This document shows positions 52,037-63,811 of a DNA stretch of 64,000 nucleotides, piece after piece; position 1 is the stretch's first letter, and each line of letters begins with the position of its first letter. The notes below the pieces were generated by a model. That model made no database searches. It saw only the letters and a list, made by a program, of their open reading frames with translations, and was not told the DNA's origin. The stretch lies in contig CM071935.1 of the NCBI GenBank assembly GCA_016081115.2, forward strand, positions 28,506,075 through 28,570,074. Reading direction: 5' to 3'. Source of the DNA: Rehmannia glutinosa. Taxonomy: Eukaryota > Streptophyta > Magnoliopsida > Lamiales > Orobanchaceae. The position numbers were made by a program, and so were the translations under genes.

Positions 52037-52252
52037 GACTGATCAATGGAAAGAGGCAGTCGAGTGTGGTCTGTGGAACTGGGACATATTCTTCAAGAGT
52101 TCATGTGCCGCCCCGTCTGAGGAGATAAATTACAATTTTGTCCCCTACTGGTGCAAGTTTACGTTTAGTCCTTCGAATTAAATAAATTTGCACCAAGGGA
52201 TTTTTTTTTAATTCTTTTTCTTTTTTAATAAGCAAGCGAGGAGAATCCCTCA

Positions 52253-52780
52253 TAAAACTGCAATCGAACCGAACTGAGCCGAGCTATTGAGTGTTTTGAC
52301 TTTGGCTCGTTTATTATCGAGTCGAACCCGAGCCTGAATTTATCGAACATATTGATGGGTCACGACTTTTTCGAGCTTAATCGAGCCTAAACGAGCTTAG
52401 TAAATATTAATTTAAAATTAAATTTCTCTTCAATTATTACAAAAAATAAAATTATTTATATTTAAAATTCATAATATATTTATTAAAACTTATAAATTTA
52501 TTCAAGAAAATAAGTTTATTGAAATATTTTTATATTATCTTAAGTAAAAATATGAAAATTTAAAATTAAAATCAAATTCTTAGTTTAATTTATACGAGCT
52601 TACTATCGAGCCTATTCACGAGTTTACTAACGAGCCTGTTCACGATCTAACCAACCGAATATCTTTAAGTTTGAGTTTGGTTCGTTTATTTTAACGAGCC
52701 TCATTAAACGAACTCGAACGAGCTTTTATCGAATCGAGCTCCGAATAGCTCACGAGCAGGTTGGTTCATTTGCAACCCTA
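52253..52780. mobile_element. hAT-type MITE upstream of the MORF gene
   Basis: 528 bp with inverted ends sharing TGCAA(T/A)(C/T)GAACC and GAGCTATT, flanked by ATCCCTCA (52245-52252) and ATCCTTCA (52781-52788), a 7/8 duplication of hAT length. The outer arms are rich in CGAGC/GCTCG words and the centre is AT-rich. It begins about 220 bp upstream of the MORF start codon, so it may touch its promoter. Confidence 0.7.
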
Positions 52781-52789
52781 ATCCTTCAC

Positions 52790-53755
52790 TAATTTATTAA
52801 GATAAAAAAAAACAATAAATAAATTGTCATACAAAAAGTAAAAGAACTACAATCGAAAATGTTTAAAGACGCAATTTAAACGAGTGACATTTAGTCCTAG
52901 AGGATTTGTGAATATTGTTTTGTGGCTTAAAGCTTGTGTGTGCCTGAATAGCTTCTTCTTGTTGACCGGGATTCCACCCAATATTGAGTGCAACTATTGA
53001 AATAACTGTCACGACTAATGATTGTGAGGAATCCGTTATAATTACTGGTGCCACACGCAGGAACAGATCCAAATTTTTTTATAGCGGGGGCATACAATAA
53101 ATAAAATTATAAATTATATTAAAAATAATTAACAGTCACATTTTATTTTTTTGTACTCACAAAATTTTCCTATTTAACGACAAAATAACTTTATCACTAA
53201 ATTTAAAGTTACCCAAATACCTACAAAATGAAATATATTATTTTTCCATAAATTATACTGACAGATCACCAACAGTTTATAATTTTACCGACATAAATAT
53301 CATATGTATTTACCAACAGTTTTAGATTCTGTAGATATTACCTATAATGATTTTACTTACAATAATTTTACCTACACTTTATAATTATCTTAATATTTAC
53401 CTATAGATTTTTGTATAGGTAACCTGAACTTTTCTTGTAGTTTTGTCTTTTGCAGTTACTATGTAGTTTTAAAAATTATATCACACAAATAACGTTACGT
53501 AAAACTATTAATATTTTTTATTAATATTATATAATACTTTTTTTAATTTATAATGTCATAATATTATTAATATTTTATATGTTATCACTTTAGAGATAAT
53601 GATATGTAAATAATATATAACAAAAAAACAAAGGAAAAAAGAATATGGGGGCACTATAGCTCCGTTTATGGCCACAAGTTGGTTTATTGAAGACTTGATT
53701 TCTGCCAATTTCTGATGTGCATCGTCAAAGCAAGATGGTTGAAAAATAACTAATT
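52790..53755. other. AT-rich spacer
   Basis: No supported gene. The sequence from 53100 onward is AT-rich with repeated ACCTA(C/T)A and TTTACC words but no clear unit. Confidence 0.45.
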
Positions 53756-53760
53756 GTCTT

Positions 53761-54564
53761 TGTTGGTATATTTGGCCCATTTGTGTGTGGCCTGATTCAA
53801 TAATTATAAGGCCCAAAATTACAGCCCAGTTTAAAGCCTCCTACTCCAAGCCCATTTGCTCTACCTTCTCGGATCTTGTTGACCAATTTATGGTACCCGT
53901 TTCTATACTACACGGACCCTTTTAACTTGATCTTGTCTATCTATGATGGTGATCTAATATGAGCCACTCATTGCTACTATATAACCTCATCCCCACAAAC
54001 CCTAATTCATTATCTATGTGATATTTTCTCTCTCATCTCTCTCAAACTCTCTGTGCTCTCTCTCTCTCTAAGATTTTGATCTCTCTCTAGATTACTCAAC
54101 TTATGGCTGGGTTTCTGAGTGAATATGTGCGGGGATACATAGCTCTGAGTATTTCTTGTGGTAACCCCACCATACCTCAGTGTGTTGAACCTGTTCTTTG
54201 TGAGGTTGGGTTTCAGGGGTTGAGGGTTTGTTCGATCTAGGGTTCTCTGGGATCTCTTTGGGGGTTCTGAGAGGTTTTATTATGGCGAGGCTTTTATGGC
54301 TTCCACTTGGTACTTTGGGTTGATTCTTTGTGACACGTTATTTAGGGTTACCAGTCCCTGAGCCGAAGTGATTATTAATACTTCTGGTTTTGGTTGTTGC
54401 CCTTTTTATATTTGTTACATCCTTTTAATTCTTGTAATTTTCTTGTACTTTACTTTCAGTCATTTGTTGTGTAGAGTAAATCTGTACTTAATAGGTTTTA
54501 TTGAGTCTGTATTCATTCGATGATATGTGTGTCGATCTATTTGGAGCCGGATAGATACCTAATA
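53761..54564 (+). repeat. 5' LTR of the Copia element
   Basis: Begins TGTTGGTA and ends CCTAATA; the 3' copy ends CCTAACA, so this end carries a C-to-T change. A TATA motif ACTATATAACC lies near 53977. Confidence 0.88.
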
Positions 54565-54854
54565 GTGGTATCAGATCACCTATCTGCCTCGTGGTGGGTT
54601 GGTGCTTCTGGTTCTGGTGAAATCTTGGTGGTTCTTGGCTCCTGGTGATCTTTGTGATTGGTTTGATACCCATGACTTGCTCCTGGTTGTAAGGACAACT
54701 CTCTTCCCTTTTTTATCTTTTTATTTTTTCAGTCAGTTCTTAGTTTAGGGAAACCCTAAGCTTAAAGCCTCATGACCATGTGCCTTGAGTGCAGTGGGAT
54801 CCTAATGTGTGAAGGGGATCCACCTGTGTCCTTCATTTTATTTATGTTGATTAG

Positions 54855-54990
54855 TTGTTGCTTGGACTCTGTGTGGTCCATTGTTGCCTATATTTCATAC
54901 TTGCTGCTTTGTGCTGGACTCTGTGTGGTCCTTAATTGTTTCTTGATCATTTTCTTATTGCTTTGATTTGGACTCTGTGTGGTCCACTCT
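54855..54990 (+). repeat. Threefold GGACTCTGTGTGGTCC repeat in the Copia leader
   Basis: The 16-bp word TGGACTCTGTGTGGTCC occurs three times, spaced about 45-55 bp apart, between the primer-binding site and gag. The word is partly self-complementary (GGAC/GTCC), so each copy could form a small hairpin in the RNA. Confidence 0.7.
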
Positions 54991-55109
54991 GTGTTGCTTC
55001 TGCTGACTTGTTCCATGTGATTATGTGTACCTCTTATGTGCTTCTTGCATATCCTATATCTTATCTTTGTGATATACCCTTTGCTATATTTGTGATAATG
55101 ACTGGGGTT

Positions 55110-58100
55110 TCTGGTTATCACATGGAACCCTTTAATGGAAAAACTGATTTTTCAATCTAGCAACAGAAAATGAAAGGCATTTTGATTCAACAAAAATATT
55201 TTAAAGTTGTTGAACAAAAGTATACTGACAAAGATACTGCTGAAAGTCAATGAGTTTGATGAGTTTTCATATTCATCCATTATCCCAAATCTTTCTGATT
55301 CTGTTTTAAGAAAAGTTGGCAAACTTTCTAATCCAAGGCTCTCAGGGATAAACTTGAAGAATTGTTTACTGAAACCTCTTTACCTTCAAAAATCTTTCTA
55401 CTTGAACAATTCTCCAGGTTTAAACTTGATTTCACAAAGGATATGGATGAAACCTTGATGTTTTTACTAAATTGATACAAGATATCAAGTTGATTGGTGA
55501 TAAAAATATTGATGATTATACTCCTATTGTTTTACTAAATGCTATTCTTGATTCATATGTTTATCTTAAGTCTGCCATTAAGTATGACAGGGATTCTATC
55601 ACCCTTGATATAGTGATTAATGGCCTCAAGAGTAAGGAACTTGATCTTAAAATATCCAAGGGGAATGAACAGGGGTTAGGGAAAGTGATGCAGGTTAGGG
55701 GTATAAATCAGAACAAAAAGAATGGGAATAACAATAACAATAACTCTGGTAGAAAGAGAAACAAAAGCAGAGGGAGGTCTAATTCTAGACCTAGGAATAA
55801 CAAGAAGTGTTATAATTGTGGTGAGCATGGTCATTACATCCAAGAGTGTACAAAACCCATGAATATCCAGGACAATAATCAAAACATTAACTAGAATAAT
55901 ACAAACCAAGCCAATGACTCTATTAACTTTACTACTTCTAATGACCATATGGGTGATGTGTTTATGGTGCATGAGTTTCTTGATTCTGTGAATGTTGTGC
56001 CTTCAAATGCTTTTAGTGACAATGAATGGCTTATTGATTCTGCATGCACATTCCATATAATACCTTTTAAACTTCAGTTTAATACTTATGCTTCAGTGCA
56101 AAATGGATCTGTATCCATGGCTAATGATAAAAAAGTGTCAAGTCTTTGGTGTTGGTACTGTGTGCTTAAAACTTGAAACTGATTATGTTTTGACTCTCAA
56201 TGATGTGAGACATGTTCCTGATTTGTCTAATAACTTGATCTCATGTGCTATGCTTGAACATGATGGCTATGAGGGAAGATGGGGGAAGGGTTTTATGAAA
56301 CTCATGAGGGATTCCTTAATAAATGCTAAAGCTGAGAAAAACAGAAACATATATGTTTTACATGCTAAACATGATTCTTCTGTGCCTAATTCTGTGAATA
56401 AAGTTGGTAACCCTGTTTCTAATGACTTGACAGATTTAAAGCATAAAAGACTTGGTCACATTAGCTCTAAAGGGCTTGATTTATTACATAATAATGGCTG
56501 TTTTGGTAAAGATAGACTTGATACTTTGTCCTTCTGTGAATCATGTGTGTATGGTAAACAACAAAAGTTTAAGTTTCCCCCTATTAACCTAAAATCATCC
56601 GCTAGTTACGAATCGATGTTTGGGGTCTCTCTTCTGTGCCTACTCATGGTGGAAATAGATATTTCCTGTCCATAATTGATGATTATTCTAGAAAATTTTG
56701 GGTATTTTTAATGAAGAACAAATCTGATGTTTTTGATAAGTTTAAAACTTGAAAAATTCTTATTGAAAACTAAATAGGCAAAGATAAAGGTTTTGAGAAC
56801 TGATAATGGTCTGGAATTTTGTAATCAATTGATGGACAATCTTTGTGATGAGTTTGGTATTAAAAGACACAAGTCTGTGCCCTATTCTCCTCTGCAAAAT
56901 GGTGTTGCTGAACTGATGAATAGAACACTGTTAGAGAGAGTGAGGAGCATGCTTGCTACCTCTGGACTCTCTAAGAGGTTTTAGGAAGAAGCTGTTGTTA
57001 CAACTACCTATTTAATTAATAGGTCCCCTTCAGTTCCCTTGGAAAGGAAATACCCTGAAAGGTGTGGACTGGAAAACAGGTTGATTTTTCAAACTTGAAA
57101 GTTTTTGGTTGCACATCTTTTGTTCACCAAAAGAATGATAAATTAGAACCAATGTCTGTTAAATGTGTTTTTTTTGGCTACCCTGAAGGGATTAAAGGCT
57201 ACAAACTTTGGAATAAGGGGGGGACCTGGTTTTAAAACTTTAATAAGTAGGGATGTCGTGTTCAATGAACTTAAATTCCCTTGCTATATGCATCCTTCCC
57301 CTCAAAATGTTTCAGAAAATGGTAGTATTCCAAATGAGATGGAGTCTTCTAACTTGTTTCCTATTGTTCCACCACCTGCTGATGTTTTTATTAGTGATGT
57401 TGTGAATTATGATGCTAATAATGATGTGCATGTTATTGAAAATAATCAGCATGTTGATTTTCATAATGTGCATGATGAATTTTCTAATGTTAATACTGAT
57501 AATGAGCCTGTGAATGATGGACATAATGAATTGAATGATTATGTGTTAACTAGGGATAGAACTAGGAGAAATAGTAGAATCCAAACAAATATGCTGATTT
57601 TCACATGGCTTCTTATGTGTTTTATGTGTTTGAATCTATTGATGGTTCTGAGCCTAAAACCTTCTCTGATGCTATTAAATCTGCTGAATCTACTAAGTGG
57701 CTGAGTGGTATGCATGATAAAATAACTTCTCTGCATGTGAATAATACCTGGATACTTGTTCCAAAACCTCCTAACTGTTCTATTGTTGATTGTAAATGGT
57801 TGTATAAGGTTAAACAAGAATCTGAAGGTGTTAGGTTTAAAGCTAGATTAGTAGCTAAGGGATTTACTCAGAAGGAATGAATTGATTACACAAAAGTATT
57901 TGCTCCTGTTGTTAAATTTGTCACTGTGAGAATTATGTTGGCTCTTATTGCTTAATTTGACAGGGAATTAAAACAGTTGGATGTTAAAACTACTTTTTTG
58001 TATGGGGACTTGGATGAGTTTTTTTTAATGAAACGACCTGAAGGTTTTGAGGACAAATCCAAGCCCAATCACGTTTGTTTACTTAAAAAATCTTTATATG

Positions 58101-59203
58101 GTCTTAAACAGTCTCCAAGACAATGGAATAAAAAGTTTGATCAGTGCATGTTCGATTTAAAGTTTTGTAGAAGTCAATTTGATCATTGCCTTTATTTTAA
58201 ACGTGATGCTATAACTCCTGTATTCCTGCTGTTGTATGATGATGACATGTTGGCTGAACCTTGCATCAAAACTATTGATCATGTTAAAAAAATTTTAAGT
58301 GCAAAATTTGACATGAAATACTTGGGTGATGCTAAGAAAATTTTAGGTATGAACATTGACAGGGACATAAACAAATCTGTCATTTATTTACATCAGTCCT
58401 CATACATAGAAAAAATCTTGCAAATTTTTTCTATGTCAAGTGCTAAATCTGTTAATGTGCCTCTTGCTTCTCATTTTCTGTTAAGTAGGGATCAGTCCCC
58501 AAAGACTGAGACTGAAATGTATGCTATGAAAAACATTCCTTATGCTAATGTAATTGAATCTGTGATGTACTTAATGGTAAGCATTAGGCCTGATATTGCC
58601 TATGCCGTTTCTTGTTTGAGTAGATACATTTCTAATCCTGGAATGGTGCATTGTAATGCTCTTAAATGGTGTTGAGATATCTGAGGCATTCAACTGATTA
58701 TAGTTTATGTTTTTCAAAATGTGATTCTGGCATAACTTTGAAAGGATATGTGGATTCAAATTATGCTAATGATAAGATAACATAAAACCAACAACTTCCT
58801 ATGTTTTTGCACTTTGTGGTTATTGTATAAGTTGAAAATCTCAGTTGCAACATATTGTGGCTCTGTTTACTACAGAATCAGAATATGTTGCGGTGACCGA
58901 AGCTTTAAAAGAAGCCTTATAGCTTAAAGGTCTTGTTTCTGAAATTGGTTTTCTTAAATAAAAAAAGTTGTATTTTCTGACTCTCAATCTGGTATTCAGC
59001 TTTGTAAAAATCCAGTTTTTCATGACAGAACCAAACACATTGATGTTAGGTTTCATTTTATAAGAGATATTGTTTCAAAAGGCTTAATCTGTCTTGAAAA
59101 AATGGGATCTGAATACAACCCTGCTGATATGGGTATTAAGTGTCTGCCCTTATCAAAGTTCAAAACTTGTTTGAAAATACTCAATTTTGACACTGGTGAT
59201 TAG
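55110..59203 (+). pseudogene. Decayed gag-pol of the Copia element
   Basis: Gag starts near 55121 (MEPFNGKTDFS), with an early stop and frame changes. The zinc knuckle C-YN-C-GEHG-H-YIQE-C is intact at 55808-55849. Protease WLIDSACTFHI is near 56028, with Ala where Gly is usual. The integrase zinc region HKRLGHISSKG...CESCVYGK is near 56440-56560, followed by IDDYSRKFWVF and VLRTDNGLEF. Reverse transcriptase shows KARLVAKGFTQKE (57840), LDVKTTFLYGDL (57975) and LLYDDDML (58230), the last differing from the usual YVDD. The RNase H end, with TKHIDVRFHFIRDIV, is near 59030-59190. In-frame stops and shifts occur throughout. Confidence 0.88.
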
Positions 59204-59479
59204 TTGCCCTGGTGATTTATCCTTTATGTTGGGTTTAACAGTTTACTGTGTGTTTTATATTACTGTTGGATTAATATCTGCTCTGTGCTTATATTAGTTC
59301 AATCGGGGAACTTGACTTGCTGTGTGCTTGTTGAGATCCTTACCCTATTACAACAAGCTTAAGTGCTACTGTAACATAAGTCCTTCTTGGCTAAGTGCTG
59401 GGAAGGCAAAAGGCGATGATGATGATTGGTAAAACCCAATTTTTTGTCTAAGTGAATCACAATGTGCCAAGGTGGAGAT

Positions 59480-60296
59480 TGTTGGTATATTTGGCCCATT
59501 TGTGTGTGGCCTGATCCAATAATTATAAGGCCCAAAATTGTAGCTCAGTTTAAAGCCTCCTACTCCAAGCCCATTTACCCTACGGCCCTACATTCTCGAA
59601 TCTTGTTGACCGGGTTGCGGTACCTGTTTCTATACTCCGCGGACCCTTTTAACTTGATCCTGTCCATCCATGATGGTGATCTAATCTGAGCCACTCATTG
59701 CTACTATATGACCTCATCCCCAGAAACCCTAATTCATTATTTGTGTGATATTTTCTCTCTTATCTCTCTCGAACTCTCTGTGTTCTCTATCTCTCTCTAA
59801 GATTCCGATCTCTCTCTCTAGATTACTCAATTTCTGGCTGGGTTTCTGAGTGAATCCGTGCAGGGATACACGGATCTGAGTGTTTCTTGTGGTAGTCCAC
59901 CATATCTCAGTGTACTGAACCTGTTCTTTGTGAGGTTAGGATTTCAGGGGTTGAGGGCTTATTCGATCTACGGTTTTCTGGGATCTCCTTGGGGGTTCTG
60001 AGAGGTTTTACTATGGCAAGGTTTTTGTGGCTTCCACTTAGGTACTCTGGGTTGATTCTTTGTGACACGTTGTTTAGGGTTACCAGTCCCTGAGCCGAAG
60101 TGATTATCAATACTTCTGGTTTTGGCTGTTGCCCTTTTTATATTTGTTATATCCTTTTAGTTCTTGTAATTTTCTTGTACTTTACTTTCATCCATTTGTT
60201 GTCTAGAGTAAATCTGTACTTAATAGGTTTTATTGAGTCTATATTCATTCCATACTACGTGTGTCGATCTATTTGGAGGCGGATAGATACCTAACA
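59480..60296 (+). repeat. 3' LTR of the Copia element
   Basis: 817 bp, TGTTGGTA to CCTAACA. It matches the 5' LTR throughout with scattered substitutions and one small insertion near 59577-59590. Confidence 0.88.
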
Positions 60297-60301
60297 GTCT
60301 T

Positions 60302-60319
60302 GGAGAAGACGTCTTCTCC
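60302..60319. repeat. Perfect 18-bp palindrome beside the Copia target site
   Basis: GGAGAAGACGTCTTCTCC reads the same on both strands and begins one base after the right target duplication. Confidence 0.8.
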
Positions 60320-61000
60320 CCTCCATCCTCATATGCTCCATGATTTTCTTTGTCTTAATTTATTTTCAAGTTATGTTTAAAAAGTTTCAATATTTAATAA
60401 TGTAAATTTTGGAATATATTTGTCGATCATTAATGAAGAAAATCAATTTCTCATAACATTAATATTCGGATTGATTCAGATATAAATTTGAAGGGTGTCC
60501 TAATTCATTTAAGTTTATACTTTACTAAAAACAAATTAAATTGAGATCAATCTTGCACCTCATCAAAGAAACTTGTGTTTTGAGGGATATTCGCCCCTAT
60601 GAGTGCTTGTATTTCATCCCTTACTATCTCATAAAAACAAAATCAATGAAATATTAAACTGAATCGCATAGTGTAACAGTTAAAAGGCACAAATTTTCTG
60701 CATTGAACTTTCAGATATTAATCTGATGTTCTGCTTTACCTTAGTTAATTTCCATTCTACTTTACACAAAATTTTGAAAAACAAAATACACAAAATATAC
60801 ACAACGGCTATCTTTGCTTCACTGCATGAATACAAGCCAAAATTACTACACTAACCTAAAACATTCTGTTCTGTCTCCATTACACAACAACCCTTTTCTT
60901 TTCAAGCTTCCCTGTCTTGTCCTCCTCCGTCTATTTACTTTATTAGGGGAGTAGACATGAGCTCATTAAGGTTACTACCTAAAAATATTAATCAAAAAGG
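60320..61000. other. Spacer and likely 3'UTR side of the polygalacturonase gene
   Basis: No gene is seen. The part just below 61000 lies downstream of the minus-strand stop codon and probably contains the 3'UTR. Confidence 0.45.
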
Positions 61001-63216
61001 TCATATTTTACAAGGTGGTGGAATTTGTAAACCACTATATCCTACTTTAGCATTAGCACATACAGATGTTGGTCTTCTTCCAATGCCTTTGAACTGCAGA
61101 TTAATGTTCTGAAGATGTACGTTTTGACATGGAACTTGTGAGCTGCACATAAGGCTCACAGCAATTGGTGATAATGTTGTTCCTCTGATGTTTTGATAGT
61201 CGACGTCGTGGATGTTCACAAGGGATGGCTGCAAATTTGGATGAAAAAAACAATCAAGAAATCCCAATTTTTGAGTAGAAATAGTTCGTCAAAAGAACTA
61301 TATGCATGTACCGATTCTGGATTTCATGTTCTACTTTGTATGAATGATACATGTCTCTTATAAGATAGAGTTAATTACAAAAACTACCCATCAGGTTTAG
61401 CCTAGTTCCAAAAAAAACTCAGTTATCTTTCAATGTTACAAAGATCCCCTTAACATTTGTTTTTCTTTTATTACACCCTCAAGAGAGAAGTATTTGTTAG
61501 GTAAATACAAATATGAAGGGTGTGTTTGTAACACTTTAAAGGGTATTTATAATTTTGAAAGATAACATGTGTTTTTTTGTAATTAGGATAAACTTCAGAG
61601 GTAATTTTTGTAATTATCCCTATAAGACATTTATATTTATATAGATGTCATTGATTATTTGAGTGTATGAAAATGTGTAGTAAAGTAGGATAGAAAAGTG
61701 GAATAGGAAATCTGAAGCCGTATGTACTACCTTAGTTGATTTGGTGCCGTAATGCTGGTCTATGATTATAGGATTCATCACGTTATCCATGACGATATCT
61801 TGGAACAACATTCCTGAAGCTCTACTTGGATTTGATGCTGGATATGTCTTGATTCTAATGCCATTTGTTGTTCCAAGTAAGGTGCAGTTTTTCACTATCA
61901 GCCCTTTCACATCTAATTCCTTTGGTTCCTTGCCAAGACTTCCAACACTGATTTCACCATACAAAATTAATAGTAAGCGAAAAATACTTAAAAATAAAAA
62001 GTCGGCAATGTTTTCAAACAGAAGCTAATAATTATAATAAGTGTTTTGGGAGTGTTTGGTGCATAAGTTTGACATTTGAAAACGCTAAATCTAAGAATAA
62101 CTTTTTTAATTGTTTGCAAACTCTTCCTAAGCAGCCATAAATTATTGAAAAAAATGAGACCATTCTTGTACAAAAAATTAATTACCTGATGCCATGCCCA
62201 GGGCCACATGTTACCGCGTTGATGGTGACATTAGTCGATCCTTGGCCGATAGAGATACAATCGTCGCCTGTTCTGATAACACTCGTCGATACTTCGACCG
62301 TGTTAGATTTGCTTATATGGATGCCATCAGTGTTTGGGCTATTTCCAGGGGCAGTGATGCTCAGGCTGTGTATCATTATCAGATTGCTACCAGTAATGTG
62401 CATATGAAATCCCATGCTGTTTATCAGATTAATACCATTAACATTGGAATTATTAACATTGTTCATGTATATACTCTGCACAACACAAATCACAAAATTT
62501 CCCTGTCAAGAACATGATTGTATGTACTAGAAAACGTTGTATCTAGTTCAAGTTTAAATTAAAAAAAACTACCCTTGAGGTTTAACTTAATTACAAGAAA
62601 ATCCAGCTATCTTTCAAAATTACAGTATCAGGGTATCTGTAATTTTGATACCTGTAATTTTGAAAGAACAGATTTTTTTGTAATTAAACTGAGCCTAAAA
62701 GGCATTTTTTTGTAAATTGTAAGTAATCCTTAATTCAGTTAAGATGCTTACAGCAGCTAGAAGAACGCAATTGCCATTCGTTTTGCAGTTGTTATATTGC
62801 CACAGAACCCGTCCTTGTCCATCGATCGTGCCTCCGCCTGTCAGGATTAGGCCGTTTACCGAATCGAACGAAATCCAACCGTCGCCGGAGTAAGCAGAAG
62901 GATCAGAAACTGCTTGCAAGGTTCCTTGAACTTGAACGGTTATCGGAATAGGGCTTTTGCACGGCCCCCGGAAAATGGTTTCTCCTAGTTTGTAAATTCC
63001 AAGGGGAATTAAAAGTGTAGATTGTCCATTGAAATTGCAAGCTGCATTCCAGGCCTTTATAAAAGCCTGTGTGCTCTCTTGCTTCTTTCCAGGTTTTGCT
63101 CGAAGCTCAAAACGTTAAATACTGCTCCACCACTTGGGCCGGGCCCTGCTGCATTGCACGAAAAACAGAGCCGAACTCAAGATTAGGACCGCGAATATGG
63201 TTGTCCGGTTCGCCAT
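61001..63216 (-). CDS. Polygalacturonase (glycoside hydrolase family 28), exon 1 frameshifted
   Basis: Exons 63216-62752, 62475-62186, 61947-61731 and 61228-61001, with GT-AG introns and a net-open 399-aa length. MANRTTIFAVLILSSALFF is a clear signal peptide, so the enzyme is secreted to the cell wall, where the family cleaves homogalacturonan. All four GH28 motifs are present: SPNTDGIHI (D205), GDDCISIG (D226, D227), CGPGHGI (H249) and RIK (283-285). The gene ends YSGLQIPPPCKI. In exon 1 the homologous reading moves out of the ATG frame near 63137-63147 (GPSGGAVFNVLSF) and returns near 63101 (AKPGKKQES), so the frame as given meets a stop at 63117-63115. The two shifts compensate. This could be a pseudogene, but paired single-base errors are equally likely. 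Confidence 0.88.
61368..61620. mobile_element. Mutator-like MITE, GGGATAATTAC family, copy E (polygalacturonase intron 3)
   Basis: Ends GAGTTAATTACAAAAAC and, inverted, GGGATAATTACAAAAAT, flanked by TATAAGATA (61359-61367) and TATAAGACA (61621-61629), an 8/9 match. It lies within the intron between exons 3 and 4. Confidence 0.72.
62556..62725. mobile_element. Mutator-like MITE, GGGATAATTAC family, copy F, decayed (polygalacturonase intron 1)
   Basis: Retains ACTACCCTTGAGGTTTAACT, TAATTACAAGAAAATCCAGC and the mirrored TTTTTTTGTAATTAAACTGAG, arranged as an inverted repeat. It is shorter than the other copies and the outer ends are lost. It lies in intron 1 of the polygalacturonase gene. Confidence 0.5.
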
Positions 63217-63612
63217 TCTAAAAAAACCTGGACTAATACAATTCTTGTTTTTCTTTTAAAAATAAAATCGTCGTTAATTATGTTTAATTCTATTTGCTCC
63301 TACCCTGTATCTTGTTTGTTAGCATAGGGTAAGAGCTCTCTTTGCATGTTCTTAGCTTTTTTGCCTTGTTCTCAGCTAGTAAAATATAGAGGCATGCTAT
63401 ATATGGGATTGATCTAATTAACTCAGTGGACACTGATGATTATCTGTTTTTAGGTGACTTGATTTAAGGTTGTGTGGTTTTCCTTTCATCTTACTAATTT
63501 TGGTTGCTTTGATTTTAGTCACATAATTCGCCAACGGTAAATAATTTAACTCCGTTGAAAGACAGTTAAAATAGATAGGATTGTATGGCTGTTTTATAGG
63601 AGGATTGAGGTA
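63217..63612 (-). other. Upstream region of the polygalacturonase gene
   Basis: AT-rich 5' flank of the minus-strand gene. I see no convincing TATA box at the usual distance; CATATATAG occurs near 63400, about 185 bp upstream of the ATG. Confidence 0.35.
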
Positions 63613-63620
63613 AGATATAC

Positions 63621-63811
63621 TAGAGCTGTCAAAACCAGCCTGATAATAAGATCAGGCTGAGTTGTAGAAGCCCCAAAGGAACTAAGCCTATTGAACGAAC
63701 CAACAGGAGGGGACGGGACGAGCCAGTCGGACCTGCACAAATTCACTTGATTTTCAAGTATGGCCAGGCTGGTTCCAGAACTAATGGGCCGAAGCCCAAT
63801 TGACACTTCTA
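63621..63811. mobile_element. Short hAT-type MITE
   Basis: 191 bp with inverted ends TAGAGCTGTCAAAACC and TAGAAGTGTCAATTGG, flanked by AGATATAC (63613-63620) and AGATACAC (63812-63819), a 7/8 duplication of hAT length. Confidence 0.68.

Larger units (their letters stand above)
53761..60296 (+). mobile_element. Full-length decayed Copia LTR retrotransposon
   Basis: 6536 bp with LTRs 53761-54564 and 59480-60296, an exact 5-bp target duplication GTCTT (53756-53760, 60297-60301), a primer-binding site TGGTATCAGATC (54566-54577) and a purine tract AAGGTGGAGAT before the 3' LTR. Domain order is gag, protease, integrase, reverse transcriptase, RNase H. Numerous stops interrupt the frames. Confidence 0.92.
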
